A stretch of DNA of 64,000 nucleotides from Hippasteria phrygiana (lineage: Eukaryota; Echinodermata; Asteroidea; Valvatida; Goniasteridae), in contig JAZGUH010000001.1 in assembly GCA_037893225.1 (NCBI GenBank), positions 124,001 to 188,000 on the forward strand, in the 5' to 3' direction. The notes below the pieces were generated by a model. It was not told the origin of the DNA and searched no databases. It worked only from the letters and a program-made list of their open reading frames with translations. Positions 1-9,722 of this stretch are shown piece after piece (position 1 is the stretch's first letter; each line of letters starts with the position of its first letter). Position numbers and translations under genes: made by a program.

Positions 1-1046
1 ATGGAAGAGAACAGCTCAAATCTTCAGTAGTATTATAGTAAAACACGACTATGTATGGAACGTATGGGGGTGTTCATACAAATAGTGCCTTGATGGGTCC
101 CACGCACAAGGGTAACAATAGGGACAATGGGACCCCACAAGGTAGACTTCAGGAAAATCCTATGGAGTTTGAGATTTCAATAAGGAGAACAAAAGTAGGA
201 AATTATGGTGAACAATAGTGGCTCCCCATGAGGCAAAACAAAATGGTTGTTGCCCTCTGCGACCGACGCTAAAAGTAAAAAAAAAAAAGTTGGGTTACTT
301 TTTTTACATTCTATTTTTGAAGGAATTTTCAAAATCTCACCTTTACATGCACAAAATACACATTGAAATCGTTGTCTTTAAATACAGCTACGATGGCACA
401 ATGGTGCATTTCGGCATCTCACTTTAAAATAAGCTTACTTTTCCGGTTTTGCCTCCCGACTTCTGAGTTAGATGACATGTAGTGTTGTTTTCATGGATGG
501 TAAAAAAATATATCGACCGACCGACCGTCTCTCCCGATTTTTCCCATTTAAGGTGCAAGGGCAACACAAGTTTTTATTTGTTGACCTAAGGGTGCATATG
601 TGATGATGTACATGTATACGGTGTAAATCAAGGACAGGGAACAAAGGAATGATGTAAGAGAACAATGGGGTCTTCCAACTTAGGACCGTCCTCGATTGGA
701 AACGTGTACAAAATGAATGAGAGGAGTTGCTAAAAAGTTATAAACAAATGAGGAACAATGGGAAGTCCTCGATATACACCATACACAAGAATGGGTTGGT
801 TATGCTATACGACTGAGGACTTGGGACAATGGGGGATTAGGGATAACAATGACACCGAGGACTTTGGCAGAGTCCTCGGGAGAATTTCGTGTACAAACCT
901 TATGGGAGCTGTTCGGAAACAAAGTGAACAAAAGAAGGGTTCCATTCATGGTCCTCAGTAGTATAGGAAAATGCACGTGTGTGTGTGGGCGCGTTGGTGT
1001 ATTCAAACCGCGGACGAAAAATGCCAGAGAGCAAAAGAGAACAATA

Positions 1047-1099
1047 TCGTCCGCGATTCCCAGCATACGTCCGCGATTCCCAGCATACGTCCGCGATTG
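1047..1099. repeat. short tandem repeat, about 22-bp unit
   Basis: The word GTCCGCGATTCCCAGCATAC occurs twice head to tail and a third truncated unit follows (GTCCGCGATTGG). It is a local amplification inside the GTCCTCG repeat block. Confidence 0.8.
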
Positions 1100-1210
1100 G
1101 AAGTGTGTACAAAACCTGTGGAGGCCTTCCGAAAAAGTTAGAGTATAAACAAAAGAGGAACAATGGGACGTCCGCGTTTGGAGGTCGATACACGACTGAG
1201 TCTGTGTGTG

Positions 1211-1621
1211 TGTGTACGTGCACTGTATATATCTCCGAGGACAAGAGAAGAAAGGAAACACAAAGAAACCTTTCAGTCCTCGAACGTAGAGTCTTTTGTT
1301 GAAATCGGTCCTCGAACGTATGGATACGTGCTTAGTCTATGGGGGTTGGTTATATTAAAGAACAATAGGAAACACAAAGCATTGTCCTCGGACGTATTGG
1401 GGAAGTACGACTGTATGTGTGTACGTGCACTGTATATATCTCCGAGGACAAGAGAAGAAAGGAAACACAAAGAAACCTTTTCAGTCCTCGAACGTAGAGT
1501 CTTTTGTTGAAATTGGTCCTCGAACGTAAGGATACGTGCTTAGTCTATGGGGGTTGGTTATATTAAGGGAACAATAGGAAACACAAAGCATTGTCCTCGG
1601 ACGTACCGGGGAAGTACGACT
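1211..1621. repeat. two-copy 205-bp tandem duplication
   Basis: TGTGTACGTGCACTGTATAT begins at 1211 and again at 1416, and the following roughly 200 bases, including CTCCGAGGACAAGAG, AGTCTTTTGTTGAAAT and GGGGGTTGGTTATATTAA, match almost base for base. It is a recent internal duplication of the surrounding repeat. Confidence 0.85.
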
Positions 1622-2208
1622 GTGTGTGTGTGTGTGTATGTGTGTTTGTTTTGCATTCAATAGGGGACCTTTAACAGAGGCGGACAATAGGGTCCGCGGT
1701 TGAGAAAGGTCCCCGTTTGAAAATCGTTGCCAAAAAGTTAAAGTATGAACAATAGGAAAATAGGAGGTCCCAGATTGCAGGCGTTTACACACTTGTACCA
1801 ACCATTTTATTGTTTGTAGCATGACCTTGAACTTTGACCTATATGGTTTCAAATCAATAGTGTTCTAGAGGACCCCAAGGCTAGCCCAACCCACATACCA
1901 AATAAAATAAGAAGTTGATATGTCAAGTCCTCAAGTTATCGTTTCCCAACCTGCGCACACATCCTCACATACATGTATGTAGCCTACCCACACTGTGTAC
2001 CTCTATTGTAGACTTTACTTTCCTTCTTTTATTCTTCTTTGTCCCCATTGAAATCTCAAAAGCCATAGCATTAACTTTGTGGGGTACCTCGATTTCTAAA
2101 GACCCCCCTCGTGGGGTACCATTGTCCCCACTGTTACCCTTTCTTCCCGGTACCCCTTAAGGAGACTAATGTAAGAACACATACACAAACACACAGTCGT
2201 GTTTTACT

Positions 2209-2213
2209 ATACT
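2209..2213. repeat. target site duplication ATACT, left copy
   Basis: ATACT directly precedes the left LTR (TGAAAACACGG) and ATACT at 9352-9356 directly follows the right LTR. Five bases is within the range usual for BEL/Pao integration. Confidence 0.85.
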
Positions 2214-3207
2214 TGAAAACACGGTGTAATGGTACACGGGGAAAATGGTAGTTGAGGTTCACAATGGACTGTATTTAATTATAACTGGATGTTATTGGTA
2301 TGGCGTGGTTGCCGTGATTAGCTGGTTGCCGTAATTACGGTGTTAGCCGTGATAGCCGTGATAGCCGTGATAGCCGTGATAGCCGTGGTTCTGGAATAAA
2401 GGATAAATATAAACACTAATGACTTTCCTAATCAAACTAAATAGGATAAACATAATAGACATATTGAGTACATGTATGTATCGGAAAGCTAACCAAGGAT
2501 AAACTAGGAAAGTGGCATACTAATGCGTATGCATCCTTATAAAGGCTAATAAGAATAATAAGGCGATGATTAACTTATACTAACAGTTAGGTGCATGGAG
2601 TACTAAAACATTAAAGAATAAGCACGAATTATAAAGCAAATAAGTAACTTGTTTCATCTAAATAACTGTTCCTCTATAAGGACACTTTAAAGTGAAAGGT
2701 ACAGAATATGGTTAACAGAATGTCTAAAGTGTACTTACATTCACAAAGGACGCACGGCTTGGGGTAATCGAAGGATAAGATTGGAGAAATACAGGAATAA
2801 TTCTGGAGACAATAATATGGACTGATCGGCAAAGGAGAGAGTGTGAGAATGACACAAAGGGGCATGGCTTAAATGGTCCCTAAGTCTAGCACTAAATGCA
2901 TAATACACATAAACAAGAGGGCACCAGTTACACTGGCAGTGCAAAGTAGGAATAAAGAAACACTGTTCCCTAAAACCAGACATTACTTCATCCACATTCT
3001 TATCCTGGGCCAAACCTAACTATAATATTGAGACTTCAGCCCAGAGACTGGTTTATACTTGGAAACAGTAGCCCATTCATAAGCACAGAGTCTTGGGATT
3101 GAGCGGGGACTTGTAGTAGGAGCAACAAAGGTCGAAGGGTCAATCTCCTATATTACACGGGGTGCTGTTTAATAACAAGCGAGCTAAATGGCAAAGACTT
3201 TTTGACA
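2214..3207 (-). repeat. 3' LTR (left copy)
   Basis: 994 bases, TGTC...TTCA in element orientation. It matches 8367-9351 throughout except for a 9-bp tandem array (TAGCCGTGA-type, 2344-2388) that has five units here and four in the other LTR (8497-8532). The 9-base length difference between the LTRs is fully accounted for by this unit. Confidence 0.93.
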
Positions 3208-3282
3208 GCCGCCCCCAAATTTAGGCTCTAAATTTGAAGAACTTGGAAAAGTCTTTGGGTAAAGTTCAGATCTATAGGATTT
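3208..3282 (-). other. short 3' untranslated segment with polypurine-like tract
   Basis: Between the pol stop and the 3' LTR. In element orientation the last bases before the LTR read AAATTTGGGGGCGGC, a short G-rich tract in the position expected for the plus-strand primer. It is a poor polypurine tract because of the C residues, so the assignment rests mainly on position. Confidence 0.45.
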
Positions 3283-6200
3283 CTACTGTTCTGGGTTCTG
3301 GTCCTTGTCGTCACTGTCACACTCAGGGAGACGTACTAGGCGAGCAACAGGTCTGGTGTAGTCTCGGTCCTTCACCCGCACCTTAGCAGCACGAATGCGA
3401 CTGTCAGCTCCTGGATAAGTCTCGACGACTCTGCCTACGGGCCACTGGGCCCTCGGCTGCTGTGGATCTGCAATCATGACTACATCACCGCAGACTAAGT
3501 TGCGACACTCTTTCTGCCACTTCTGACGGAGTTGGAGGCCGGGCAGGTAGTATTTGAGAAAGTGCCCCCAGAAGTGATCAGCCAAGATTTGACTGTGACG
3601 CCATCTTCGCCGTCCCAGCAGCTCATCTGCAGGGTAGACTACTTGAGGCAGTGATGGATCATGGCGTCCCATCAGCAGAACATTGGGGGTCACCGGGTCA
3701 ACGTCAGCGATATCTGATGAGACGTATCCCAGTGGCTTGGAGTTGAGGATACCCTCTATTTCCACAAGAAGGGTTCGGAGGACAGCTTCTGTCACGGATT
3801 GATCTCCAAGTGCGACCTTGAGTCCTGCCTTGACACTCTTGATCTCTCGTTCCCAGGTGCCACCGAAATGAGGTGCATTTGGCGGGTTGAACTTGAACCT
3901 CACCTTCTGGTCCGCTAACTGTTGAGTAAGGGTAGGCGTCATGGCAGTGAATGCTTCCTGTAGCTCTGCTTCGGCTCCCTTAAAGTTGGTGCCACAGTCG
4001 GAGAGGAGCTCAAAGGGTTTCCCTCTGCGGGATGTAAAGCGTCGGAAGGCCATGAGGAAGGCATCAGTATCCATTCCTTCCAGCAGGTCGAGGTGAACTG
4101 CACGTGTGGTCATGCATTTGAAGATTACGCCCCACCTTTTCTCAGTACGGCGACCGATCTTAACTGTCATCGGGCCGAAGCAGTCCACTCCTGTTGAGTA
4201 GAAGGCTGGCTTGAGCAGTCGGAGACGAGCAGGAGGCAAGTCACTCATCTTTGGTATCTCTGGCTTGGCACGCCACTTACGGCACTCAAGGCATAGACGC
4301 TGATGACGACGTATTGCCTCTCGGCCACGGAGAATCCAAAATGTTCGTCTCATCTCTGCCAGGATGCGTTCTGCACCATAGTGGAGGAGCCTTTCATCAT
4401 AGTCACGAATCAGCAGCTTGGTAATATGGTGCTTGGGGTCAAGCACTATTGGATGCTTGACGTCATCTGAGAGGGAATCTGCTTGACGCAATCGTCCTCC
4501 AACTCTGATGAGACCGGTGGTTTCGTCAAAAGTAGGATCCAACTGGAGCAGTCTACTCCCAGACGGTAGTTTCTGTTTGGCATGCAGGGCTGCCAGCTCT
4601 TCTGCGAAGCAGTCCTGTTGGACTTGTCGGAACAGCAGATTCTCAGTGTTTTCCCGCTGCTGGGCTGTCATCACTGACGAATCACTATTTGCGGCCGCCC
4701 CATCAACAGACTGTTTTGATGCAGTGAGGAGAGCGGCCAAGCTGTCATACTCTTGGAACGAGGGTAGTTTGGTTGCTTGATCGGTTATGGTGTTCCCACA
4801 GAAGGTCGATTTCTTCAGCTCTGATAGGTCATCCATTAGATCAGTGGTAGGATCTTCAGGCCACTGGGTAGGTGGTTGAAGGAGAAATTTAGGGCCTGTC
4901 CTCCACCGGGATTCTACACGAAGCTCCTTCAAGGATTTACCTCGCGTGATATCATCAGCGGGATTGTGCTTGGTATTAACGTATTTCCAGCTCTGCACTT
5001 CTGTGAGGGTCTGGATTTCAGATACTCGTGTACCAACAAAAACTTTGTATCGACACGATTCTGACCGCAACCACTGAAGGATAGTAGTTGAGTCACTCCA
5101 AAGAATGATAGTCTGGATGGGTAGAGTAAGCTCTTTGCTTAGTAGGTCCGCGAGCTGAGCACCGGTAAGGGCTGCTGATAACTCAAGGCGAGGCATTGAC
5201 AGTTGTTGTTTTGGTGCCACTCGGGATCGGGACATGAGAAAGCTGACATGGATATTTCCCTTGTCATCCTCTGAACGGAGATAGGCTACCGATCCATATA
5301 CTCGTTCTGATGCATCACAGAAGATGTGTACTTGGCGATTGGCTGTCACTGTGTTGACATCAGGTGGGGTGTAGCACCTTGGCAGCTTGACAAGAGGGAG
5401 GTCACAGAGCTCATGTTCCCAAGTGAGCCACTGGTCACGGATGTCTCCTTCTTCTAGAGGGGCATCCCAATCTCTCTTGGTTTTCCACAGATCTTGTACC
5501 AGTACTTTGGCACGTGCTGTGAAAGGGGCAAGGTAGCCAATGGGGTCATACTGACTAGCAAGTATCTTGTAGATGGTTCGCAGGTTCAGATGCTCATATT
5601 CAATGGGCCTGTTTCGGTAGCTGAGTTCATCTGTGGAACACTGCCATTGTAGTCCCAATGTGGCTTCAGGTGAGTTATTCTCGCCGAAGGTCAGCCAGAG
5701 CTCGAAGCCTTCAGATCGAGCATCAGGGGGGAGATCCCCAACAACAGATTGGATGTTACTAGCCCACTGTCTGATGTTGAACCCACCGGTTGAAAGTAAG
5801 TGCCGCATCTTTGACACAAGTTCCTTGGCTTCTGAGGCAGTGGGAATGCTGTCTAGGCAATTATCCACATAGAAAGCTTGGTCAACTGAACGAGCGACAT
5901 CTTCATTTCCCTCCTTGTGATCAAATACATGTTTGCGCAGTGCAAATGTTGCACAACAGGGGCTGCAAGTAGTGCCAAATGGTAGGACTTGCCACTCATA
6001 GATTTTTGGCTCGGTGTCTCGTTTCATCTGGCGCCACACGAAGCGAAGGAGAGGTTTGTCCTCAGGCAGCAACCTCACTTGGTGAAACATGGCTTTGATG
6101 TCACCGGATATGGCCACTGCATGCTGGCGGAATCGAAGAAAGACTCCAAGGAGAGTTGCGGCCTGGATAGGCCCTGGTAGTAGGTGGTTGTTGAGTACTT

Positions 6201-6696
6201 TGCCTTCATACTCGTACGAACAGTTGAAGACCAGACGGTGCTTCCCGTTGTGTTCAACAACATGGTGGGGGAAGTACCAGGACTCGTCTGTCTTCTGGGC
6301 CTCTTCATCACTGATGATCTTTACACAGCCAGTGTCAACCAACTTCTTGATGAGCTCGTTATGGATTTCAGCTAAATCATGATGCTTTTGGAGTCGTCTT
6401 TCAGTGCGCTTCAGGTTTGGCACGACGGCCCTTTTGTTTGCTTGGAAGTGGGTTCCATCTTGTGCCCGCAGTAATGGAGTAGCGTAGTGCTGGACTCCAT
6501 TAACATCAACTCGGACGGTCTTAGCTTCAAGGATCTCGATGGCTTGGTTGTCTTGGTTGGATCGAGTCACTTGCTTCCCTGAGTAGGGTAGGATGTCTGC
6601 CTGCCAAAGCCTCTCGACGTTCTGCAGCAGGTCTTGGGTTGGAGGTAGGAGTGTTGTAAACAGACACTGTTGTTTATCTGCTTGATGCCTGAGCAT
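3283..6696 (-). CDS. pol: BEL/Pao Pol polyprotein (RT, RNase H, integrase)
   Basis: Uninterrupted frame of 1137 residues from the first ATG; the frame is open upstream to 6792 and overlaps gag, so translation probably arrives by frameshift rather than from this ATG. Reverse transcriptase occupies about residues 100-330, with SGDIKAMFHQV (Asp199) and the active-site box FYVDNC (276-279), where the usual second Asp is Asn. RNase H shows Asp461 (CDAS), Glu505 (PRLEL), Asp535 (WSDS) and Asp581 (NPADD). Integrase has a zinc-binding HHCC region (His756/757, His772, Cys802, Cys805) and a DDE triad at Asp838, Asp900 and Glu949 (GGTWERE). The C-terminal 150 residues, from VLLMGRHDPSLP on, fit DUF5641, typical of this superfamily. 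It would copy element RNA and integrate the DNA. All catalytic residues except the YVDN variant are conventional. Confidence 0.93.
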   Translation of the reverse strand: MLRHQADKQQCLFTTLLPPTQDLLQNVERLWQADILPYSGKQVTRSNQDNQAIEILEAKTVRVDVNGVQHYATPLLRAQDGTHFQANKRAVVPNLKRTERRLQKHHDLAEIHNELIKKLVDTGCVKIISDEEAQKTDESWYFPHHVVEHNGKHRLVFNCSYEYEGKVLNNHLLPGPIQAATLLGVFLRFRQHAVAISGDIKAMFHQVRLLPEDKPLLRFVWRQMKRDTEPKIYEWQVLPFGTTCSPCCATFALRKHVFDHKEGNEDVARSVDQAFYVDNCLDSIPTASEAKELVSKMRHLLSTGGFNIRQWASNIQSVVGDLPPDARSEGFELWLTFGENNSPEATLGLQWQCSTDELSYRNRPIEYEHLNLRTIYKILASQYDPIGYLAPFTARAKVLVQDLWKTKRDWDAPLEEGDIRDQWLTWEHELCDLPLVKLPRCYTPPDVNTVTANRQVHIFCDASERVYGSVAYLRSEDDKGNIHVSFLMSRSRVAPKQQLSMPRLELSAALTGAQLADLLSKELTLPIQTIILWSDSTTILQWLRSESCRYKVFVGTRVSEIQTLTEVQSWKYVNTKHNPADDITRGKSLKELRVESRWRTGPKFLLQPPTQWPEDPTTDLMDDLSELKKSTFCGNTITDQATKLPSFQEYDSLAALLTASKQSVDGAAANSDSSVMTAQQRENTENLLFRQVQQDCFAEELAALHAKQKLPSGSRLLQLDPTFDETTGLIRVGGRLRQADSLSDDVKHPIVLDPKHHITKLLIRDYDERLLHYGAERILAEMRRTFWILRGREAIRRHQRLCLECRKWRAKPEIPKMSDLPPARLRLLKPAFYSTGVDCFGPMTVKIGRRTEKRWGVIFKCMTTRAVHLDLLEGMDTDAFLMAFRRFTSRRGKPFELLSDCGTNFKGAEAELQEAFTAMTPTLTQQLADQKVRFKFNPPNAPHFGGTWEREIKSVKAGLKVALGDQSVTEAVLRTLLVEIEGILNSKPLGYVSSDIADVDPVTPNVLLMGRHDPSLPQVVYPADELLGRRRWRHSQILADHFWGHFLKYYLPGLQLRQKWQKECRNLVCGDVVMIADPQQPRAQWPVGRVVETYPGADSRIRAAKVRVKDRDYTRPVARLVRLPECDSDDKDQNPEQ

Positions 6697-6740
6697 GTTT
6701 GCCGGGCCCTGTAGTGCCCAGCCAAGTTTGGTGCAAACCG

Positions 6741-8333
6741 CTACTGGGGCTCCCCTGGACCAAATCGAATGGGTTGTTTTGGGAGAAGGAGATCAGCATG
6801 GTCAGAACCGATCAGGATCAATGGGCGGGCCTTGTCGATTGGAGGTACAGGAACTCCACGTAGGTGTGGCCAGCGTTTCTTCAGAGCTTCAATAGGGAAG
6901 GAGTACTCGGAGAGGCATAGGTTGCTCGCTGTAAACGCTCCATTGATTGGGTATCTGACACCAGGGCTGTCCTTTGGTGACACGTGTAGGTCGACGGACC
7001 GACCGCTACACCGGAATGGCTTGGTGAGATGCAGGTGGACGTTGACTAAGTTGTCCAGTGCCATCTTAAGTAGGGCGAAATCCTTCTCCCTTCCACTGCT
7101 GAAGGTGGGGAGAGTAGGCCTTGGTATGCCATACAACGAGGCGATTAGCAGCTCTGTGGCATTTGGCATTGGTGGGGCTGCTGGTGCAGGTCCACCTGGA
7201 TACGGTACATTTCCATACATGGGCCATGCACCATGCATAGGAGTGTAGGAGTACGGCTGCGCAGCTGGATATGGAAACGGCGGTGCCAGTGCGGACAGCT
7301 GCGAAGGCATTGTCATGGGAACTGGCTGGGCTGAGGCAGGCTGCACAGTCGTGGGTGCGAAGGGCACAGCTGGTCCTTCTGCGGGAGGAACTGTAGAGGT
7401 TCCAGTCACCATGGGTTTAGGTTGGTCACCCACAGTAGGAAATGGTGGTGCTGATGCCGACAGCTGTGGAGGCGTCCCCATGGGGACAGGCTGGGCTGAG
7501 GCAGGTTGCACGGTAATCGGTGAGGATATGGCTGGTCCTCCGGATGGAGTAACAGTGGAAACTATGGTCACCATGTGGTTCGGCTGGTTGCCTGGAACTG
7601 GGAATGGTGGTGCTGAAGTGGACAGTTGGGTAGGAGGTACTGTGAAAGCAGGTTGGACAGTAGCCGGAGGTAGGACAACTTGAGATCCCCCAGATGGAGT
7701 GCCTGTGGAGATGGTTACTCCGGTGGTAGGCTGGTGTTCTGGGGAAAAACTCTGGGCATCGGCCTGTGCTACGGGGTCCCCTGAGACACCATGGTGCTGG
7801 GATGGGGAGTCCTGGGTTTCACTGCTGACCATTGACGAGATCAGTCTCGCCTCTTCCAACTGTTGTTCCACTTCCCGCAATCTCCGCTGTCGGGAAAGTT
7901 GGGTGTTGAGGAGTTCACGTTGGCGTAGAGCTTCTCGCTCAATTTGTTCCGCTTGTCTGCGGGCTGCGATCGCCGCCTCCTCTGCGGCCACTCGGGCATT
8001 ATATGCCTGGTCATCCAGGCGACACATCTCCTCATCTGCCCTTTGATCCTCCTCCATTTGGCGTTTCAGTTCCCGGAGTTCGGCTTGTTTCCTCCTCTGA
8101 GTGAGTTCTGCTGATTGAGAGTCACTCAGCTTGGATCGTACCGATGCATTGCTGTGATGGGAATTTCCACCAGACGATGCTCGGCTCTGGTGGGATACTG
8201 TTCCTACGGACTTATGGCTTTGTCCGTCATCTGATTTACTGGTGGGCGGGTGGCCACTAAGGTCATAATCCTGTAGGTGTGTAGGTACATGCCTATCTCG
8301 GGTTGGCCGTTGGGTCTCTTCCATTTTATCCAT
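6741..8333 (-). CDS. gag: BEL/Pao Gag-like protein with remnant protease end
   Basis: Starting from the ATG at 8333 (MDKMEETQRP) the product is 530 residues; the frame is open further upstream through the primer site. Order: a charged, Glu/Gln/Arg-rich predicted coiled coil (about residues 80-190, ELRELKRQMEED), a long Pro/Ser/Thr-rich region of three to four imperfect copies of about 60 residues (VQPASAQPVPM...LSASAPPFP), then a short piece like the start of DUF1759 (LPTFSSGREKDFALLKMALD) joined almost directly to what looks like the C-terminal end of the DUF1758 aspartic protease (RPLILIGSDHADLLLP). I see no zinc knuckle and no Asp-Ser/Thr-Gly protease motif, so the middle is probably deleted in frame. 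It would form the particle shell and bind RNA. The antisense frame of 159 codons over its end is a shadow. Confidence 0.82.
   Translation of the reverse strand: MDKMEETQRPTRDRHVPTHLQDYDLSGHPPTSKSDDGQSHKSVGTVSHQSRASSGGNSHHSNASVRSKLSDSQSAELTQRRKQAELRELKRQMEEDQRADEEMCRLDDQAYNARVAAEEAAIAARRQAEQIEREALRQRELLNTQLSRQRRLREVEQQLEEARLISSMVSSETQDSPSQHHGVSGDPVAQADAQSFSPEHQPTTGVTISTGTPSGGSQVVLPPATVQPAFTVPPTQLSTSAPPFPVPGNQPNHMVTIVSTVTPSGGPAISSPITVQPASAQPVPMGTPPQLSASAPPFPTVGDQPKPMVTGTSTVPPAEGPAVPFAPTTVQPASAQPVPMTMPSQLSALAPPFPYPAAQPYSYTPMHGAWPMYGNVPYPGGPAPAAPPMPNATELLIASLYGIPRPTLPTFSSGREKDFALLKMALDNLVNVHLHLTKPFRCSGRSVDLHVSPKDSPGVRYPINGAFTASNLCLSEYSFPIEALKKRWPHLRGVPVPPIDKARPLILIGSDHADLLLPKQPIRFGPGEPQ
6777..6783 (-). 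promoter_or_regulatory. candidate -1 ribosomal frameshift site CCCAAAA
   Basis: In gag frame the minus strand reads CTC CCA AAA CAA, giving an X XXY YYZ heptamer (C CCA AAA). The pol frame is -1 relative to gag and is open only from 6792 to the left, so the heptamer lies inside the 52-base overlap (6741-6792). Position and frame both fit a gag-pol shift. I have not folded the downstream RNA. Confidence 0.5.
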
Positions 8334-8366
8334 AGGTCGCTGGTTCGAATCCGGCTCGAAGGACCA
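8330..8366 (-). other. primer binding site, long tRNA-Tyr match
   Basis: Directly inside the 5' LTR. The plus strand ends ...GGTTCGAATCC-GGC-TCGAAGGA-CCA right at the LTR boundary: T-arm, 3' acceptor strand, discriminator base and CCA of a tRNA that fits eukaryotic tRNA-Tyr. Similarity continues back through the variable region (AGGTCGCTG), about 35 bases in all, far beyond the usual 12-18. The gag ATG (8333) falls at the far end of this match. Confidence 0.75.
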
Positions 8367-9351
8367 TGAAAACACGGTGTAATGGTACACGGGGAAAATG
8401 GTAGTTGAGGTTCACAATGGACTGTATTTAATTATAACTGGATGTTATTGGTATGGCGTGGTTGCCGTGATTAGCTGGTTGCCGTAATTACGGTGTTAGC
8501 CGTGATAGCCGTGATAGCCGTGATAGCCGTGGTTCTGGAATAAAGGATAAATATAAACACTAATGACTTTCCTAATCAAACTAAATAGGATAAACATAAT
8601 AGACATATTGAGTACATGTATGTATCGGAAAGCTAACCAAGGATAAACTAGGAAAGTGGCATACTAATGCGTATGCATCCTTATAAAGGCTAATAAGAAT
8701 AATAAGGCGATGATTAACTTATACTAACAGTTAGGTGCATGGAGTACTAAAACATTAAAGAATAAGCACGAATTATAAAGCAAATAAGTAACTTGTTTCA
8801 TCTAAATAACTGTTCCTCTATAAGGACACTTTAAAGTGAAAGGTACAGAATATGGTTAACAGAATGTCTAAAGTGTACTTACATTCACAAAGGACGCACG
8901 GCTTGGGGTAATCGAAGGATAAGATTGGAGAAATACAGGAATAATTCTGGAGACAATAATATGGACTGATCGGCAAAGGAGAGAGTGTGAGAATGACACA
9001 AAGGGGCATGGCTTAAATGGTCCCTAAGTCTAGCACTAAATGCATAATACACATAAACAAGAGGGCACCAGTTACACTGGCAGTGCAAAGTAGGAATAAA
9101 GAAACACTGTTCCCTAAAACCAGACATTACTTCATCCACATTCTTATCCTGGGCCAAACCTAACTATAATATTGAGACTTCAGCCCAGAGACTGGTTTAT
9201 ACTTGGAAACAGTAGCCCATTCATAAGCACAGAGTCTTGGGATTGAGCGGGGACTTGTAGTAGGAGCAACAAAGGTCGAAGGGTCAATCTCCTATATTAC
9301 ACGGGGTGCTGTTTAATAACAAGCGAGCTAAATGGCAAAGACTTTTTGACA
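8367..9351 (-). repeat. 5' LTR (right copy)
   Basis: 985 bases and the partner of 2214-3207. It would carry the element's promoter; I could not assign TATA or polyadenylation signals with confidence. Short frames inside it appear identically in the other LTR and are not genes. Confidence 0.93.
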
Positions 9352-9722
9352 ATACTACTGAGGCCTTGTGGCGTTTCCTTCCATTGTTCCCTTTGTTTGT
9401 ACTTATACTTTTTCTCAACATGCCCCATAAGGTTTGTACATGACTTCTACCGAGGACTTGGGCTCAGGTCCTCAGTTGTATTGTTATCACTAATCCCACA
9501 TTGTCCCAAGTCCTCAGTTGTAATAAATAATCTGTACACGAACACACACAAGTTTGTAAACACCTTCAATCTGGGACCTCCTATTATCCTATTGTTCGTA
9601 CATTTTGGCAAGGACCCTCATTGGTTTTGTACGTGGTTTTCAACTGGGGACCTTTCTCATCCAGGGACCATATATTGCCCGCTATTTATAAAGGTCCCCT
9701 ATTGAATGCAAAACACAAACCC
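9352..9722. repeat. GTCCTCG-type repeat, right part beyond the BEL insertion
   Basis: Reverse-complement copy of units seen at 1-2213: ATACTACTGAGG, CCCATAAGGTTTGTACA, CCACATTGTCCCAAGTCCTC and CAGTTGTA match the inverse of about 800-965, and GGTCCCCTATTGAATGCAAA at about 9688-9708 matches the inverse of about 1651-1671. The first five bases (ATACT) are the right target duplication of the BEL element. Similarity stops near 9722. Confidence 0.75.

Larger units (their letters stand above)
1..2213. repeat. GTCCTCG-type dispersed repeat block, left part
   Basis: The stretch is built from diverged units of about 100 to 200 bases, each carrying GTCCTCG(A/G)ACGTA-like or GTCCTCAG words, AACAATGGGA/AACAATAGGA and AAAAAGTTA. 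The right end (2195-2213) followed by 9352 onward is the reverse complement of sequence near 24-52, so the block is arranged as a foldback that runs off the left window edge. The same words return in reverse orientation at 9352-9722 and again at 53316-53500. No convincing protein is encoded; short reading frames here share repeated peptides only because the DNA repeats. The transposon class is unknown. Confidence 0.75.
2214..9351 (-). mobile_element. full-length BEL/Pao LTR retrotransposon
   Basis: A 7.1-kb element on the minus strand. Two LTRs of 994 and 985 bases begin TG and end CA in element orientation and are flanked by the 5-bp duplication ATACT. In element order it has the 5' LTR, a tRNA-Tyr-type primer site, a gag-like frame, and pol with reverse transcriptase, RNase H, integrase and the C-terminal DUF5641-type domain. 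The domain order RT, RNase H, integrase and the pol sequence motifs place it in BEL/Pao rather than Gypsy or Copia. The LTRs differ by one 9-bp unit and appear otherwise almost identical, so insertion was recent. It inserted into an arm of the GTCCTCG repeat. The gag/protease region looks internally deleted, so this copy may depend on others for protease. Confidence 0.93.

Noticed and set aside
800..1261. 153-codon minus-strand frame in the left repeat block
   Set aside because: Composed of repeat units that recur in other frames with the same words; no domain.
7315..7683. Gly/Val-rich 122-codon plus-strand frame
   Set aside because: Antisense shadow of the Pro-rich repeats of gag.
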